NCBI RefSeq assembly: GCF_000355765.4
Contig: NZ_CP021106.3
Location: forward strand, 124,001-188,000
Reading direction: 5' to 3'
From: Nitrosospira lacus
Lineage (GTDB): Bacteria; Pseudomonadota; Gammaproteobacteria; Burkholderiales; Nitrosomonadaceae
DNA length: 64,000 nt
The translations under genes were made by a program, and so were the position numbers. Shown in pieces: positions 9,463 to 19,914 of this stretch. The stretch's first letter is position 1. Every line of letters starts with the position of its first letter. The notes beneath the pieces were generated by a model. The model was given only the letters and a program-made list of their open reading frames with translations, made no database searches and was not told the origin of the DNA.

Positions 9463-10656
9463 CTACTGTGTCTGGATTTGCGAGACATACCCGGTGGGCA
9501 TTAATACCCACATCCGGCCGCTCTGTCTCATCTTCCCCGCCTGATCTCCGGCCTCTGGACCAAAGCCCCAGAAGAAATCCGCACGGACGCTCCCCTTGAT
9601 GGCACCACCGGTATCCTGCGCCACCATCAATCGATGCAGCCGCTTGTCGGTGTTTGGCCAAGTCGTGGCAAGAAACACCGGCGCTCCCTGGGGTACTGAG
9701 CGCGGGTCGATAGCAAGACTCCTGCCGGCAGTCAGGGGCACCCCAAGCGAACCCAGAGGCCCCGGCACTCCCGCAGGCAGCTCGCGGAAAAAAACAAAGC
9801 TCGAATTCTGCTGCAACAATTCATTCAATCTGGCCGGATTTTTTTGCCCCCAGGCCTTGATTCCCTGCATGGAAGCTTTTTCCAGGGGTAATTCCCCGCG
9901 CTCCACCAGCAACCGTCCAACGGATTTATAGGGATGGCCATTTTGATCGGAATAACCAATGCGCACGATTTCGCCATTCTCAAGTTCTACCCGGCCCGAT
10001 CCCTGGATCTGCAGGAAAAATAAATCAATCGCATCATCCACCCATAAAAGCTCTTTCCCCTGCAGGGACACCGGGTTTCTCTCTATTTCGGAGCGGCTAT
10101 AGTACGGTACTACCTTGCGTCCTTGCAAACGCCCGCGCAACCGCATATTCTTGAGCTCGGGATAAACTTCACCTAAATCGATCACGAGAAGCTCATCGGG
10201 CGTGGTATAAAGTGGAAAACGGTAACGCTTTGATTGCTTGCGGCTGCCTTTCAATAAAGGTTCATAGTAGCCGGTGATCAGGCCATCACCGCTGCCATCG
10301 GAATTTAATACCTGGTGGGGCACAAAACGGCTCTCGAAGAATTGCCGTAGCGTGGCGCTATCCTGTCCCCGCATGGTGTCAGCCTGAGAACAGGTTTCCT
10401 GCCATAGCGGCTGATTTCTCAGCACGGCGCAGCTTTGAAGGAATGCGTCCAATGCGGGCAGAATATCGTCATCCATCCAACCCGTCAGCGCGTTCCAGTC
10501 AGCTGGTTTGAGCACGGTCACGGGAGGTGCCGCAACTCGCGGAACCGCGGACGCAGCCGGTTTGTCCGGAACCACGGGGGCGCTCGTGGGCACAGTCGTA
10601 CAGGCATTGAGCAACAGCAGCCAGGCGACGGCCAGAAAACTTAATTGGTTTTTCAT
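9463..10656 (-). CDS. mltA: Membrane-bound lytic murein transglycosylase A
   Basis: MltA cleaves the glycan strands of peptidoglycan to 1,6-anhydro ends from the outer-membrane side. The 397-residue product starts MKNQLSFLAVAWLLLLNAC, a lipoprotein signal with cysteine 19, then a Pro/Val linker, the MltA domain with GLITGYYEPLLKGSR (about 126-140), and the C-terminal 3D domain with LMVAQDTGGAIKGSVRADFF, where Asp residues form the active site. Length is normal. It converges on dsbC and is divergent from the small membrane protein gene at 10695. No strong ribosome-binding site precedes the ATG. Confidence 0.94.
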   Translation of the reverse strand: MKNQLSFLAVAWLLLLNACTTVPTSAPVVPDKPAASAVPRVAAPPVTVLKPADWNALTGWMDDDILPALDAFLQSCAVLRNQPLWQETCSQADTMRGQDSATLRQFFESRFVPHQVLNSDGSGDGLITGYYEPLLKGSRKQSKRYRFPLYTTPDELLVIDLGEVYPELKNMRLRGRLQGRKVVPYYSRSEIERNPVSLQGKELLWVDDAIDLFFLQIQGSGRVELENGEIVRIGYSDQNGHPYKSVGRLLVERGELPLEKASMQGIKAWGQKNPARLNELLQQNSSFVFFRELPAGVPGPLGSLGVPLTAGRSLAIDPRSVPQGAPVFLATTWPNTDKRLHRLMVAQDTGGAIKGSVRADFFWGFGPEAGDQAGKMRQSGRMWVLMPTGYVSQIQTQ

Positions 10657-10694
10657 CGAATTTTGGTTAAAGTTGCATTTGACAAATATACATC

Positions 10695-10820
10695 ATGCCA
10701 GACCCTATGTGGATACTACTGCTGGAAGCGGGCGTAGCGTTGTCGCTACTGATTCTCATCGTCTGGTGGACCAGGCCGCGAAAAAAAGATGATGACAAAA
10801 AAAACGATGAATCCAACTGA
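10695..10820 (+). CDS. Single-pass membrane microprotein (41 residues)
   Basis: A short open frame begins MPDPMWILLLEAGVALSLLI and continues LIVWWTRPRKKDDDKK to a stop at 10818-10820. The shape is clear: one hydrophobic helix (about 5-24), an aromatic/basic flank (WWTRPRKK) and a charged Asp/Lys tail, which predicts an N-out, C-in inner-membrane microprotein. Hydrophobic and charged residues are neatly partitioned, which argues for real coding. It lies divergent from mltA and 94 bases before gdhA. No strong ribosome-binding site is visible, so expression is uncertain. Function unknown. Confidence 0.6.
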   Translation: MPDPMWILLLEAGVALSLLILIVWWTRPRKKDDDKKNDESN

Positions 10821-10893
10821 TGCGACGGGAACACAGTGCGATTCGACAAGAAATCTGGCAGAATACCTATTTTGCCAGTATGGTTTTGTATAA

Positions 10894-12258
<1,365 letters not shown>

Positions 12259-12337
12259 GAAGTCTCTGAACAAATTCTTCGTGGAGCAGGGGCTGACAGA
12301 AATCTTTTACTGGCGAACGATCGGCTTCCCGGAAGCT

Positions 12338-13702
12338 TTACCGGATCCAGACCGTTTTGATATTAGCGAACTCTCGAATGCCATGGTACGACAGTTCCCT
12401 GCCAAAACCGGAAGCCTTGGTGCCGCCAAAGGGCAGGCGCGGGTCAGACCGAACCATGCCATTGATAAAGGTGCAACCGGCCTGAATTCGCCGCGCGATT
12501 TTCTCCGCATATTCGGTATCCCGGCTCCAGATGCTGGAGCCAAGACCAAAACGGGTATCGTTGGCAATATGAACAGCCTCTTCTTCATCAGTGGCGCGTA
12601 TCACCGCAGCCACCGGTCCGAATAATTCTTCATGGTACGCACGGGTTTTCGCAGTTACTCCGTCAAGTATCGATGGTGGGTAGAATGCCCCTTCTCCCGA
12701 TATCGGCTCGCATCCAAGTATTGCCTGCGCACCTTGCGCGATCGAATCGGTTACCTGCTCATGCAACGCCTCCCGCAAATCAAGGCGTGCCATTGGACCC
12801 ATCTGTGTTGCTTCATCCAGCGGATCGCCCATTCTCAAATCCTCAGCTTTCTTAATGAACAGCGATAGAAATTCGTCGGCGATTTCCGCAACGGGAATAA
12901 TACGCTTGGCTGCAATGCACGATTGACCGCAGTTCTGGAACCGCGATCTCACCGCAATATTGGCGGCTTGTTCCAGATCCGCATCCTTCAATATAATGAA
13001 CGCATCCGATCCACCCAGCTCCAGTACACATTTCTTCAAATGCTGGCCTGCATGCGCGGCGACTTCACGCCCGGCGGTCTCCGAACCGGTAAGCGTCACC
13101 GCATGAACGTAGTGACTGGCGATGGCTTCAGCCACATCGGCGGCCTCTATCATGAGCGTGGTGAAGAGATACGGAGGAAATCCCGCGTCACGGAACAATT
13201 GCTCCAGCGCCAACGCGCATTGCGGTACGCTGGAGGCGTGTTTCAGGACACAGGCGTTACCCGCCATCAGCGCGGGCGCCGCAAAGCGGATGACCTGAAA
13301 AAACGGGAAGTTCCAGGGCATCACACCCAAAACGACACCGATGGGATCATAAGATACATAACTCTTGCCCGCATCGGTCCGGACCCTCTCGCTTTGCATG
13401 AAATGTTCGGCATGCACCGCATAATAATCACAGGCAAGCGCACATTTTTCCACCTCCGCGCGACCCTCGCGCAGCGGCTTCCCCATTTCGACAGCCATCA
13501 GCGCCGCATACTCATTAGCCCGCCCGTGCAGCAGCGTGGCGGCTCGGTTCATATGCTCTGCGCGTTCGGCAAATGTTGTGTGCAATGAGAGTTGCTGAGA
13601 GTCGTATGCCTGCTCCAGAATTGACGCGAGATGATGGCTATCCCAGCTGGTATAAGTTTTCAATGTCTTATTGCTTGCGGGGTTCAGGCTGATATACGGC
13701 AT
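12338..13702 (-). CDS. NAD(P)-dependent aldehyde dehydrogenase, succinate-semialdehyde type
   Basis: A 454-residue member of the aldehyde dehydrogenase superfamily, closest by appearance to the GabD/Sad branch that oxidises succinate semialdehyde to succinate. Visible motifs: the cofactor-binding MPWNFPFFQVIRFAAPALMAGN (about 130-151), the general-base glutamate region CVLELGGSDAFIILKDADLE, the catalytic cysteine in NCGQSCIAAKR and the terminal PFGGTKASGFGRELSYHGI motif. Substrate is not fixed by sequence alone; other medium-chain aldehydes are possible. The frame ends convergently with gdhA; both could feed carbon between the TCA cycle and glutamate. Its start is 95 bases from the divergent slt gene. 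Confidence 0.88.
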   Translation of the reverse strand: MPYISLNPASNKTLKTYTSWDSHHLASILEQAYDSQQLSLHTTFAERAEHMNRAATLLHGRANEYAALMAVEMGKPLREGRAEVEKCALACDYYAVHAEHFMQSERVRTDAGKSYVSYDPIGVVLGVMPWNFPFFQVIRFAAPALMAGNACVLKHASSVPQCALALEQLFRDAGFPPYLFTTLMIEAADVAEAIASHYVHAVTLTGSETAGREVAAHAGQHLKKCVLELGGSDAFIILKDADLEQAANIAVRSRFQNCGQSCIAAKRIIPVAEIADEFLSLFIKKAEDLRMGDPLDEATQMGPMARLDLREALHEQVTDSIAQGAQAILGCEPISGEGAFYPPSILDGVTAKTRAYHEELFGPVAAVIRATDEEEAVHIANDTRFGLGSSIWSRDTEYAEKIARRIQAGCTFINGMVRSDPRLPFGGTKASGFGRELSYHGIREFANIKTVWIR

Positions 13703-13797
13703 GGTGTGCTATTCTTTAAAATGAAGTGTCAAAGATAAAAGACGATGGGGTGACGGTTCGATTTTTCATTCCGGATATTTATTATATATAGCAGGTT

Positions 13798-15789
13798 ATG
13801 GGAAACTTTTTTGCGGGATCAGCAGGCGTAGCGGGATTAGCGGGGTTATCCCTTGCAATCTACGCAGGTATTCTAGCGGCCAGCCCGGATGATGACTTCA
13901 TCGCCATGAGGCAGGCATTTCAGGTGGGAGATTCCGCCCGCGTGGCTCTTTACGCCCAGCGGCTGCAAGGGCATGTGCTGGAACCCTATGCCGCTTACTA
14001 CCAGCTCCGTCCACAGTTGGAAAATACTAGTGGGAGTGCGGATAGCATTAAAAAGTTTCTTTCCCGCTATCAGGACAGCCCTCTAAGTGATCGCCTGCAG
14101 GGTGAATGGCTGAAAGCTCTAGGCAAGACCCAGCAATGGGAGCTATTTGCCGAAGCATATCCGGGGGTGATTAATGGGGATACTGAACTCACCTGCTATT
14201 CCCTGCAACAGCGCCTTGGCACAAATGATGACAATGCGTTTAACGCGGCCCGTCCGCTATGGTTTAACGGACGCGACCTGCCGGCAAGCTGTACGCCGGT
14301 ATTCGAGATGCTTATCAGCGCGGGAACACTGACATTGGACGATGTGTGGACACGATTGCGCCTGGCACTGGAAACGGGCAACGTGAGCGTGGCAAAACGC
14401 ATCAACCAGTACCTGCCGGGTAATCAGGCACTCAATGAACGCAAGTTGACCGCCGCCACAGACAATCCCCTGCGCTATCTGGAAAAACACCGCAACGAAA
14501 TCAAGACTCGCGCCGACCGGGAAATTGCCCTTTTCGCAATGCTGCGCCTGCTTCGCAGTGGCCCCGATCAGGCCTATGTGTACTGGACCAGGATACGCGG
14601 GCAATTCAACGAAAAGGACCGATCTTATTTCATGGTGCAATTGGCGGATCAGGCTGCGCGCAGACTGAACCCGCGTGCACTGGGCTGGTTCAAGGAAGCT
14701 GCCGGTGCCGGCAGCGCACGGGTCCCGTTGTCGGACGCGCAGCTTGGATGGAAAACCCGCGCGGCGCTGCGCGTTGGGGATTGGGGGCTGGTATTGGAGA
14801 CCATCGAGGCCATGTCGGCTGCGGAACAAGAAACAGGAGTATGGCGTTACTGGAAGGCGCGAGCCCTGAAGGCCCAGGGCAAGATAGTGGAGGCGAACGC
14901 CATCCTTGCCCCTTTAAGTGCCGAGCACAATTTTTACGGCCAACTGGCCGAAGAGGATCTAGGGGTTGTGATGAGCGCCCTCGCCGACCCTTATAAAGCC
15001 ACAAGAGAGGAAATTACCGTTATCGAGCGGACACCCGGAATTCAACGGGCGCTCGCTTTGTATCGCCTGAATCTGCGTACCGAAGCCATACGTGAGTGGG
15101 CCTGGGCGATACGCGATTTCGACGACCGGCAGCTACTTGCCGCCGCTGAAGTCGCACGGCGTAACGGACTCTATGATCGTGCCATTCATACCGCTGATAA
15201 AACCCGGCTTCAGCATGATTTCAGCCTGCGTTTCCTCGCTCCTCATCGAGAAGCCATGCGTGATGCCTTGAAGCAACAGGAGCTTGACGAAGCCTGGGTG
15301 TACGGTCTTATCCGCCAGGAGAGCCGCTTCGTTAGCGATGCCAGATCCAGCGCCGGAGCAATGGGCCTGATGCAATTGATGCCGGGTACCGCAAAATGGG
15401 TGGCAAGAAAATTAGGGATGCAGAAATACCATAAAACCCTTGTCACGGATGTCAATACCAATCTGATGTTGGGCACGTACTATCTCAAGCACGTTCTGAC
15501 GTTGTTCGATGACCAGTCGCTGATGGCTTCCGCAGCTTACAATGCCGGTCCGGGACGGGCACGGCAATGGCGGGACGAGAAGCCGCTGGAAGGCGCTATC
15601 TACGCCGAAACCATCCCTTTCAATGAGACCCGCGACTACGTAAAAAAAGTGATGAGCAACTCCATGTACTATGCCAGCACCTTTGGTCATCAGATGAGGA
15701 CTCTGACGCAACGTCTCGGCGTCGTTGCACCAAAATCGAACGGCGTGAATGTTTCGGAAGAGGAAGATAAGCCAGATGAAAATCAATAA
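13798..15789 (+). CDS. slt: Soluble lytic murein transglycosylase (Slt70-like)
   Basis: A periplasmic exo-lytic transglycosylase of 663 residues that trims glycan strands. It has an N-terminal hydrophobic export signal (MGNFFAGSAGVAGLAGLSLA), a long alpha-superhelical U/L region (about 40-480) with repeated helical pairs, and a C-terminal goose-lysozyme-like domain with the catalytic glutamate in IRQESRF (about residue 507), then SSAGAMGLMQLMPGTA and SAAYNAGPGRARQW. Length matches Slt70. The last 14 bases overlap the next gene, and cca follows that, suggesting one transcript for slt, the NDUFA9-like gene and cca. Confidence 0.95.
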   Translation: MGNFFAGSAGVAGLAGLSLAIYAGILAASPDDDFIAMRQAFQVGDSARVALYAQRLQGHVLEPYAAYYQLRPQLENTSGSADSIKKFLSRYQDSPLSDRLQGEWLKALGKTQQWELFAEAYPGVINGDTELTCYSLQQRLGTNDDNAFNAARPLWFNGRDLPASCTPVFEMLISAGTLTLDDVWTRLRLALETGNVSVAKRINQYLPGNQALNERKLTAATDNPLRYLEKHRNEIKTRADREIALFAMLRLLRSGPDQAYVYWTRIRGQFNEKDRSYFMVQLADQAARRLNPRALGWFKEAAGAGSARVPLSDAQLGWKTRAALRVGDWGLVLETIEAMSAAEQETGVWRYWKARALKAQGKIVEANAILAPLSAEHNFYGQLAEEDLGVVMSALADPYKATREEITVIERTPGIQRALALYRLNLRTEAIREWAWAIRDFDDRQLLAAAEVARRNGLYDRAIHTADKTRLQHDFSLRFLAPHREAMRDALKQQELDEAWVYGLIRQESRFVSDARSSAGAMGLMQLMPGTAKWVARKLGMQKYHKTLVTDVNTNLMLGTYYLKHVLTLFDDQSLMASAAYNAGPGRARQWRDEKPLEGAIYAETIPFNETRDYVKKVMSNSMYYASTFGHQMRTLTQRLGVVAPKSNGVNVSEEEDKPDENQ

Positions 15790-16714
15790 TGTATGCATTA
15801 TTGGTGGCAGCGGGTTTGTCGGCAAGCACATTGCAAACCTGCTGACGACGCAGGAAATCAACCTCCGTATCCCGACCCGCCACCGCGAGCGCGCCAAGGA
15901 ATTGCTGGTGCTGCCGACGGCGGATGTCGTGGAAGCCGATGTACACGACGATGCGGCGCTTGATCGCCTGCTCGTGGGCATGGATGCGGTTATCAATCTG
16001 GCCGGCATTCTGCATGGTGACTTCAAGGCAGTGCATGTGGAACTGCCTCGAAAAGTCGTAGCTGCATGTACGCGTAATGGAATAACGCGGCTGTTGCACA
16101 TGAGCGCGCTCAACGCAGGCATTGATCGCCCCAGTGCATACCTGCGTTCCAAGGGGGAAGGCGAACGCATCGTGATGGCGTCCAGCTTGGCGGCCACCGC
16201 TTTTCGGCCGTCGGTCATCTTCGGACCCGGGGATTCTTCTCTTAGCCTATTTGCCAGGCTGGGACGGTGGCTGCCGGTACTGCCTCTGGCCTCGCCCCGC
16301 GCAAAATTTCAACCGGTATTTGTGGAAAATGTGGCGCACGCATTCGCGGCCAGTCTGGAGGATCCAAACACCTTCGGTCGGAGTTACGATCTATGCGGTC
16401 CCCGATGCTATACCCTGAGGCAATTGGTAGAATATGCTGCGCATATAACGGGACATAACCCGGCCATTATCGGCCTTAATGATGGCCTGTCTTATCTGCA
16501 GGCGCTGGTGACAGAGTTTCTGCCCGGCAAGCTTATGACCCGGGATAATTATTACTCGATGAAAATGGATAGCGTATGCGGTTCCGGTGTCAATAATCTC
16601 GTGGAGGTCTGGGGTATCCAGCCCGCCGCACTGGAAGAGATAGCGCCGCTGTATCTGGCAAACCTCATGCCGCGTGAACGGTATGATCGCTTCCGCCATC
16701 GGGCAGGGCGATAA
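15776..16714 (+). CDS. NAD(P)-binding, complex I NDUFA9-like (atypical SDR) protein
   Basis: A 312-residue extended/atypical short-chain dehydrogenase fold. The N-terminus MKINNVCIIGGSGFVGKHIA has the GGSGFVG dinucleotide-binding motif; further family marks are AVINLAGILHG, LLHMSALNA with a Ser in place of the classical YxxxK arrangement, SKGEGERIVMASSLAATAFRPSVIFGPGD and the C-terminal RSYDLCGPRCYTLRQLVEY. These match the mitochondrial complex I subunit NDUFA9 and its bacterial relatives, which tend to bind NAD(P)H without a known catalytic role. The ATG at 15776 overlaps slt by 14 bases, so translation may be coupled. In betaproteobacteria this gene is often found beside cca. Confidence 0.85.
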   Translation: MKINNVCIIGGSGFVGKHIANLLTTQEINLRIPTRHRERAKELLVLPTADVVEADVHDDAALDRLLVGMDAVINLAGILHGDFKAVHVELPRKVVAACTRNGITRLLHMSALNAGIDRPSAYLRSKGEGERIVMASSLAATAFRPSVIFGPGDSSLSLFARLGRWLPVLPLASPRAKFQPVFVENVAHAFAASLEDPNTFGRSYDLCGPRCYTLRQLVEYAAHITGHNPAIIGLNDGLSYLQALVTEFLPGKLMTRDNYYSMKMDSVCGSGVNNLVEVWGIQPAALEEIAPLYLANLMPRERYDRFRHRAGR

Positions 16715-16736
16715 AAATTCCCGCTCTTTCCAGCTC

Positions 16737-17969
16737 ATGAAAATATACCTGGTTGGCGGCTCGGTTCGCGACGAGATTCTGGGTCTGCCGGTTACTGACC
16801 ACGATTACGTCGTGGTGGGGTCTACTCCGGACGACATGGTTCGGCTTGGGTATCGACCGGTAGGTAAAGATTTCCCCGTTTTCCTTCATCCTCAAAGCCA
16901 GGAGCAATATGCGTTGGCCCGCACCGAGCGTAAGGTTTCGCGCGGTTACAAGGGTTTTGAGGTTTACGCTTCCCCTGAAGTCACGTTGCGGGAAGATCTG
17001 GCGCGACGCGACCTCACTATCAACGCCATCGCCAAGGACCCGGACGGCAATATCATTGACCCGTTTGACGGCGTGGCCGATCTCGAGGCGGGACTGCTGC
17101 GCCATATCAGTCCGGCATTTACCGAAGACCCGGTACGAGTGCTGAGAACAGCCCGTTTCGCCGCGCGCTTCGGCTTTCACATTGCGCCGGAGACCCTTGC
17201 ACTGATGAACGAGATGGTACACAACGGCGAGGTGGATGCGCTGGTGCCGGAACGCGTGTGGCAGGAGTTTGCTCGCGGATTGATGGAGCACAAGCCTTCA
17301 CGCATGTTTTATGCGCTCCGCGAATGCAGCGCGCTGACCCGTATCATGCCCGAGGTGGACGCGTTGTTTGGCGTACCCCAGCCGGCGCAATATCATCCCG
17401 AGATTGATACGGGTGTGCATGTGATGATGGTTATCGATCACGCCGCGTCAAGAAATTATTCGCTGCCGGTACGCTTTGCGTCACTGACCCATGATCTCGG
17501 CAAAGGCACCACACCTCCCGAGGAATGGCCGCGTCATGTCGGGCATGAAATCCGCAGCGTGAAGCTGGTGAGGGACCTATGTGAGCGCATCCGGACTCCC
17601 AACGATGCGCGTGATCTGGCATTGCTGGTCGCACGCTACCATGGTGATGTCCACCGCGCGGCGGAACTGCGTCCCGCCACCATTGCCAACATGCTGCAAG
17701 GCGTGGATGCCTATCGCAAGCCAGAACGCTTCGAAGAGTTTCTGCAGTCCTGCTCATGCGATTTTCACGGCCGGCCCGGCTATGCCGAAAAACCCTACCC
17801 CCAGGCTGGACGGCTGCGCGAAGCATTAGCTGCGGCCAGAAGTGTGGATGCAGGTGCAATTGCCACGGAATTGACCAGGTCCATTGCTGATTCCACCCGC
17901 TTGCCGGCTGCAATCAATGCCAGGGTAAGCGAGGCGCGCATCAATGAAATCAAGGCACGGCTGGCTTAA
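16737..17969 (+). CDS. cca: CCA-adding enzyme (tRNA nucleotidyltransferase with HD domain)
   Basis: Builds or repairs the 3' CCA end of tRNAs. The 410-residue product begins MKIYLVGGSVRDEILGLPV; the catalytic metal site DHDYVVVG follows, then the flexible-loop and nucleotide-selecting region RRDLTINAIA and PVRVLRTARFAARF. A C-terminal HD phosphohydrolase domain is present (HDLGKGTTP around residue 252; HGRPG later), as in the multifunctional gammaproteobacterial and betaproteobacterial enzymes. Start taken at 16737 because it gives the conserved MKIYxVGGAVRD-type N-terminus; an upstream in-frame ATG at 16674 would overlap the previous gene by 41 bases. Third gene of the probable slt operon. 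A 7-base-pair hairpin without a T run follows at 17983-18007. Confidence 0.95.
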   Translation: MKIYLVGGSVRDEILGLPVTDHDYVVVGSTPDDMVRLGYRPVGKDFPVFLHPQSQEQYALARTERKVSRGYKGFEVYASPEVTLREDLARRDLTINAIAKDPDGNIIDPFDGVADLEAGLLRHISPAFTEDPVRVLRTARFAARFGFHIAPETLALMNEMVHNGEVDALVPERVWQEFARGLMEHKPSRMFYALRECSALTRIMPEVDALFGVPQPAQYHPEIDTGVHVMMVIDHAASRNYSLPVRFASLTHDLGKGTTPPEEWPRHVGHEIRSVKLVRDLCERIRTPNDARDLALLVARYHGDVHRAAELRPATIANMLQGVDAYRKPERFEEFLQSCSCDFHGRPGYAEKPYPQAGRLREALAAARSVDAGAIATELTRSIADSTRLPAAINARVSEARINEIKARLA

Positions 17970-18050
17970 ACTCAGTCCCGTGCCGTATTTCAAGAAGTAG
18001 AATACGGAACAAGCTTCGGCCTGACTCCTGGGCAACCTATGCCGAATTCA

Positions 18051-18212
18051 TCATGTCTTTTCATCGGTATTTTGATGCTCTTTGGGAACATGATGATCCG
18101 GCGTAATGACTTTCCCGTATGCTGAAGGATCAGGGGAATCCGGCGCTGTGGGTTTACCGCAGGCGGCCAGGGTGAATGCCACGAGTATGACGGTGAGGGA
18201 TGCGAATTTCAT
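18051..18212 (-). CDS. Very small lipoprotein (53 residues)
   Basis: A short frame on the minus strand: MKFASLTVILVAFTLAACGK is a textbook lipoprotein signal with lipobox LAAC (cysteine 18), followed by a 35-residue polar, Pro/His/Asp-rich tail ending HVPKEHQNTDEKT. A GGAG ribosome-binding sequence lies 9 bases upstream of the ATG. Such short lipoproteins are common orphan genes in betaproteobacteria (compare LptM-like proteins, which also have a lipobox and a short Pro-rich tail); the family link is only suggestive. It stands alone between convergent cca and the terminator of the SDR gene. Confidence 0.7.
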   Translation of the reverse strand: MKFASLTVILVAFTLAACGKPTAPDSPDPSAYGKVITPDHHVPKEHQNTDEKT

Positions 18213-18368
18213 TATCTGATCTCCATAATAAATAGAACGCTCATGCTTTCTGTATTGTTACGGATCAGATGATGTCTGGTATGGCCTTAACTTGTGTTGA
18301 CCTGGATCAACTCTGATGGCTATTCCGCTTGAGTTCCACGCACTTTACAAATCGCGGGGAAGACGACG

Positions 18369-18391
18369 AAAAAACAATGGGGATTCCCCCG
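18369..18391 (-). terminator. Intrinsic terminator after the SDR gene
   Basis: On the minus strand, 15 bases past the stop of the short-chain dehydrogenase gene, a GGGG-GAAT-CCCC hairpin is followed by ATTG and a six-base T run. This is a plausible end for the argS-SPOR-dsbA-SDR transcript. The stem is short but all G-C. Confidence 0.6.
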
Positions 18392-18405
18392 ACCAATAAC
18401 CAATA

Positions 18406-19158
18406 TTATCGCGGCTTGCGTGGCGCCTTGGCGAAAAGCCGGTCATAAAGGAAATTGGGGAGGAGTTTCAAGAGCCGTGCGACAATAGCCATTTGCCAGG
18501 GAATGACGGCAAACAATGTTTTGTCCCTGATAATACGAGCAATTTTTCCGGCAGCATCGTCCGCCGTCAGGATAAAAGGCATGCGAAAGGGATTATTCGC
18601 CGTCATCGGTGTGACAATATAGCCGGGACAAACCGTAATGACGGACACGCCCTTGCCGTGCATTTCCACGCGCAGGCTTTCCAGATAGCTGATGGCGGCG
18701 GCTTTGGATGCTGAGTAGGCACCGCCACCGGGAAGGCCTCGATACCCTGCAACACTGGCGATACCGACCAGGCTGCCTTGGCCAGATGTCCGCATTGCGG
18801 CGATAAACGGCTGAAAAAGATTGACCATCCCCGTGACATTGGTAGCGATGATGTTCTCGAAAACCTGGCTGTCTTCGGCATATTCCGTGAGAGTACCTCG
18901 ACTGATACCCGCATTGGCGATGACAATATCGGGACAGCCATGGCGCTGCATGAAATCTTGCGCCGCCGCCTGGATTGCAGGCGCGTCGCGGACATCCACG
19001 GCATAGATTGACGCGCCGGATAGTCCCACGGAAAGGATTTCCAGCAGGTCCTGGCGCCTTGCGATCAAACCAAGCGTTGCACCCAGGCCCGCATAGTGTT
19101 GCGCCAGTGCTTGGCCCAAGCCGCTGGACGCGCCGCTAATAATGACTTTTAACGGCAT
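18406..19158 (-). CDS. Short-chain dehydrogenase/reductase (classical SDR)
   Basis: A 250-residue NAD(P)-dependent oxidoreductase. Visible: the cofactor motif ISGASSGLGQALA (residues 7-19), VIANAGISRG, the catalytic Ser in LVGIASVAG and the YSASKAA active site, followed by PGYIVTPMTANNPFRMPF typical of the DltE/YqjQ-like lipid- or wall-associated SDR branch, and a hydrophobic C-terminal segment that may dip into the membrane. Start set at MPLKVIISG (19158), the usual N-terminal length; a Met nine codons upstream is possible. It is the last gene of a minus-strand run argS, SPOR protein, dsbA, SDR. Substrate unknown. Confidence 0.88.
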   Translation of the reverse strand: MPLKVIISGASSGLGQALAQHYAGLGATLGLIARRQDLLEILSVGLSGASIYAVDVRDAPAIQAAAQDFMQRHGCPDIVIANAGISRGTLTEYAEDSQVFENIIATNVTGMVNLFQPFIAAMRTSGQGSLVGIASVAGYRGLPGGGAYSASKAAAISYLESLRVEMHGKGVSVITVCPGYIVTPMTANNPFRMPFILTADDAAGKIARIIRDKTLFAVIPWQMAIVARLLKLLPNFLYDRLFAKAPRKPR

Positions 19159-19205
19159 CAGGTGTACCGGGTTTGCGTAAACCAATCAAACCGGGAACTA
19201 TCGCG

Positions 19206-19856
19206 CTATTTTTTTAACCTCTCCTTGCGCACTTTCTCAATCAGTTCATCCAGTATCCTGATGGTATCCTCCGGTGTGCCGCCCATCCTGCCGCTGGTCA
19301 GGTACCTGCCGTCCACTACCAAAGCGGGAACACCGGAAAGCCTATATTCCTTCGACATACGCACGGACTGGGGCACCTGCTGGTTTTGAACCGAAAAAGA
19401 ATTGTAGGCGCCGATAAATTTCTGACGGTCTATTCCCTGTTTGGCCACCCAGTCGAACAGCACGTCATCATTGGTCAGATCAACCTTGCCGATATGAATC
19501 GCATCGTAGACTTTATCGTGCAGCCTGTCTCTTTCCCCAAGCGCTTCCAGTGCGTAAAAGGTTTTTGCGCCGGGAGTCCAGTTGACCCGAAAGATAGCCG
19601 GAACGTAACGAAAGCTCACATCTTTCGGCATTCTCTTGAGCCAGGCGCTGATGTGTGGATGCAAAGCGTAGCAGTGCGGGCAACCGTACCAGAAGAATTC
19701 AAGAACCTCGATGTTTTTCCCGCTGTTCACGGGCTGAGGTTGGGACAGAACCGTGTAATCACGTCCTTCCACGAGTTCGGCTCGAGCGCTGGAGATGCCG
19801 GTAATATTCATGCCGGCAAGCAGAAGAACCGCCGCTAGTAAACGCATTGAATTCAT
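19206..19856 (-). CDS. dsbA: Thiol:disulfide interchange protein DsbA
   Basis: The periplasmic oxidant that introduces disulfide bonds into newly exported proteins. The 216-residue product has a signal peptide (MNSMRLLAAVLLLAGMNITG, cleavage near SSARA), a thioredoxin fold with the DsbA-type active site Cys59-Pro-His-Cys62 in FWYGCPHCYALHP, a helical insertion, and the cis-proline loop SGVPALVVDG. The ATG at 19856 is preceded by AAGGAG. An in-frame ATG 75 bases earlier would ruin the signal peptide. Lies between the SPOR-domain gene and the SDR, in the common betaproteobacterial argS-SPOR-dsbA arrangement. Confidence 0.96.
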   Translation of the reverse strand: MNSMRLLAAVLLLAGMNITGISSARAELVEGRDYTVLSQPQPVNSGKNIEVLEFFWYGCPHCYALHPHISAWLKRMPKDVSFRYVPAIFRVNWTPGAKTFYALEALGERDRLHDKVYDAIHIGKVDLTNDDVLFDWVAKQGIDRQKFIGAYNSFSVQNQQVPQSVRMSKEYRLSGVPALVVDGRYLTSGRMGGTPEDTIRILDELIEKVRKERLKK

Positions 19857-19914
19857 TTTTTCTCCTTGGGATAAACGGATGCCTTGCTCGCACTGGCTGC
19901 GGAACGGGCCGCCC

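Noticed and set aside
12923-13588. 221-codon plus-strand frame inside the aldehyde dehydrogenase gene
   Set aside because: Antisense shadow; the minus-strand gene has all family motifs.
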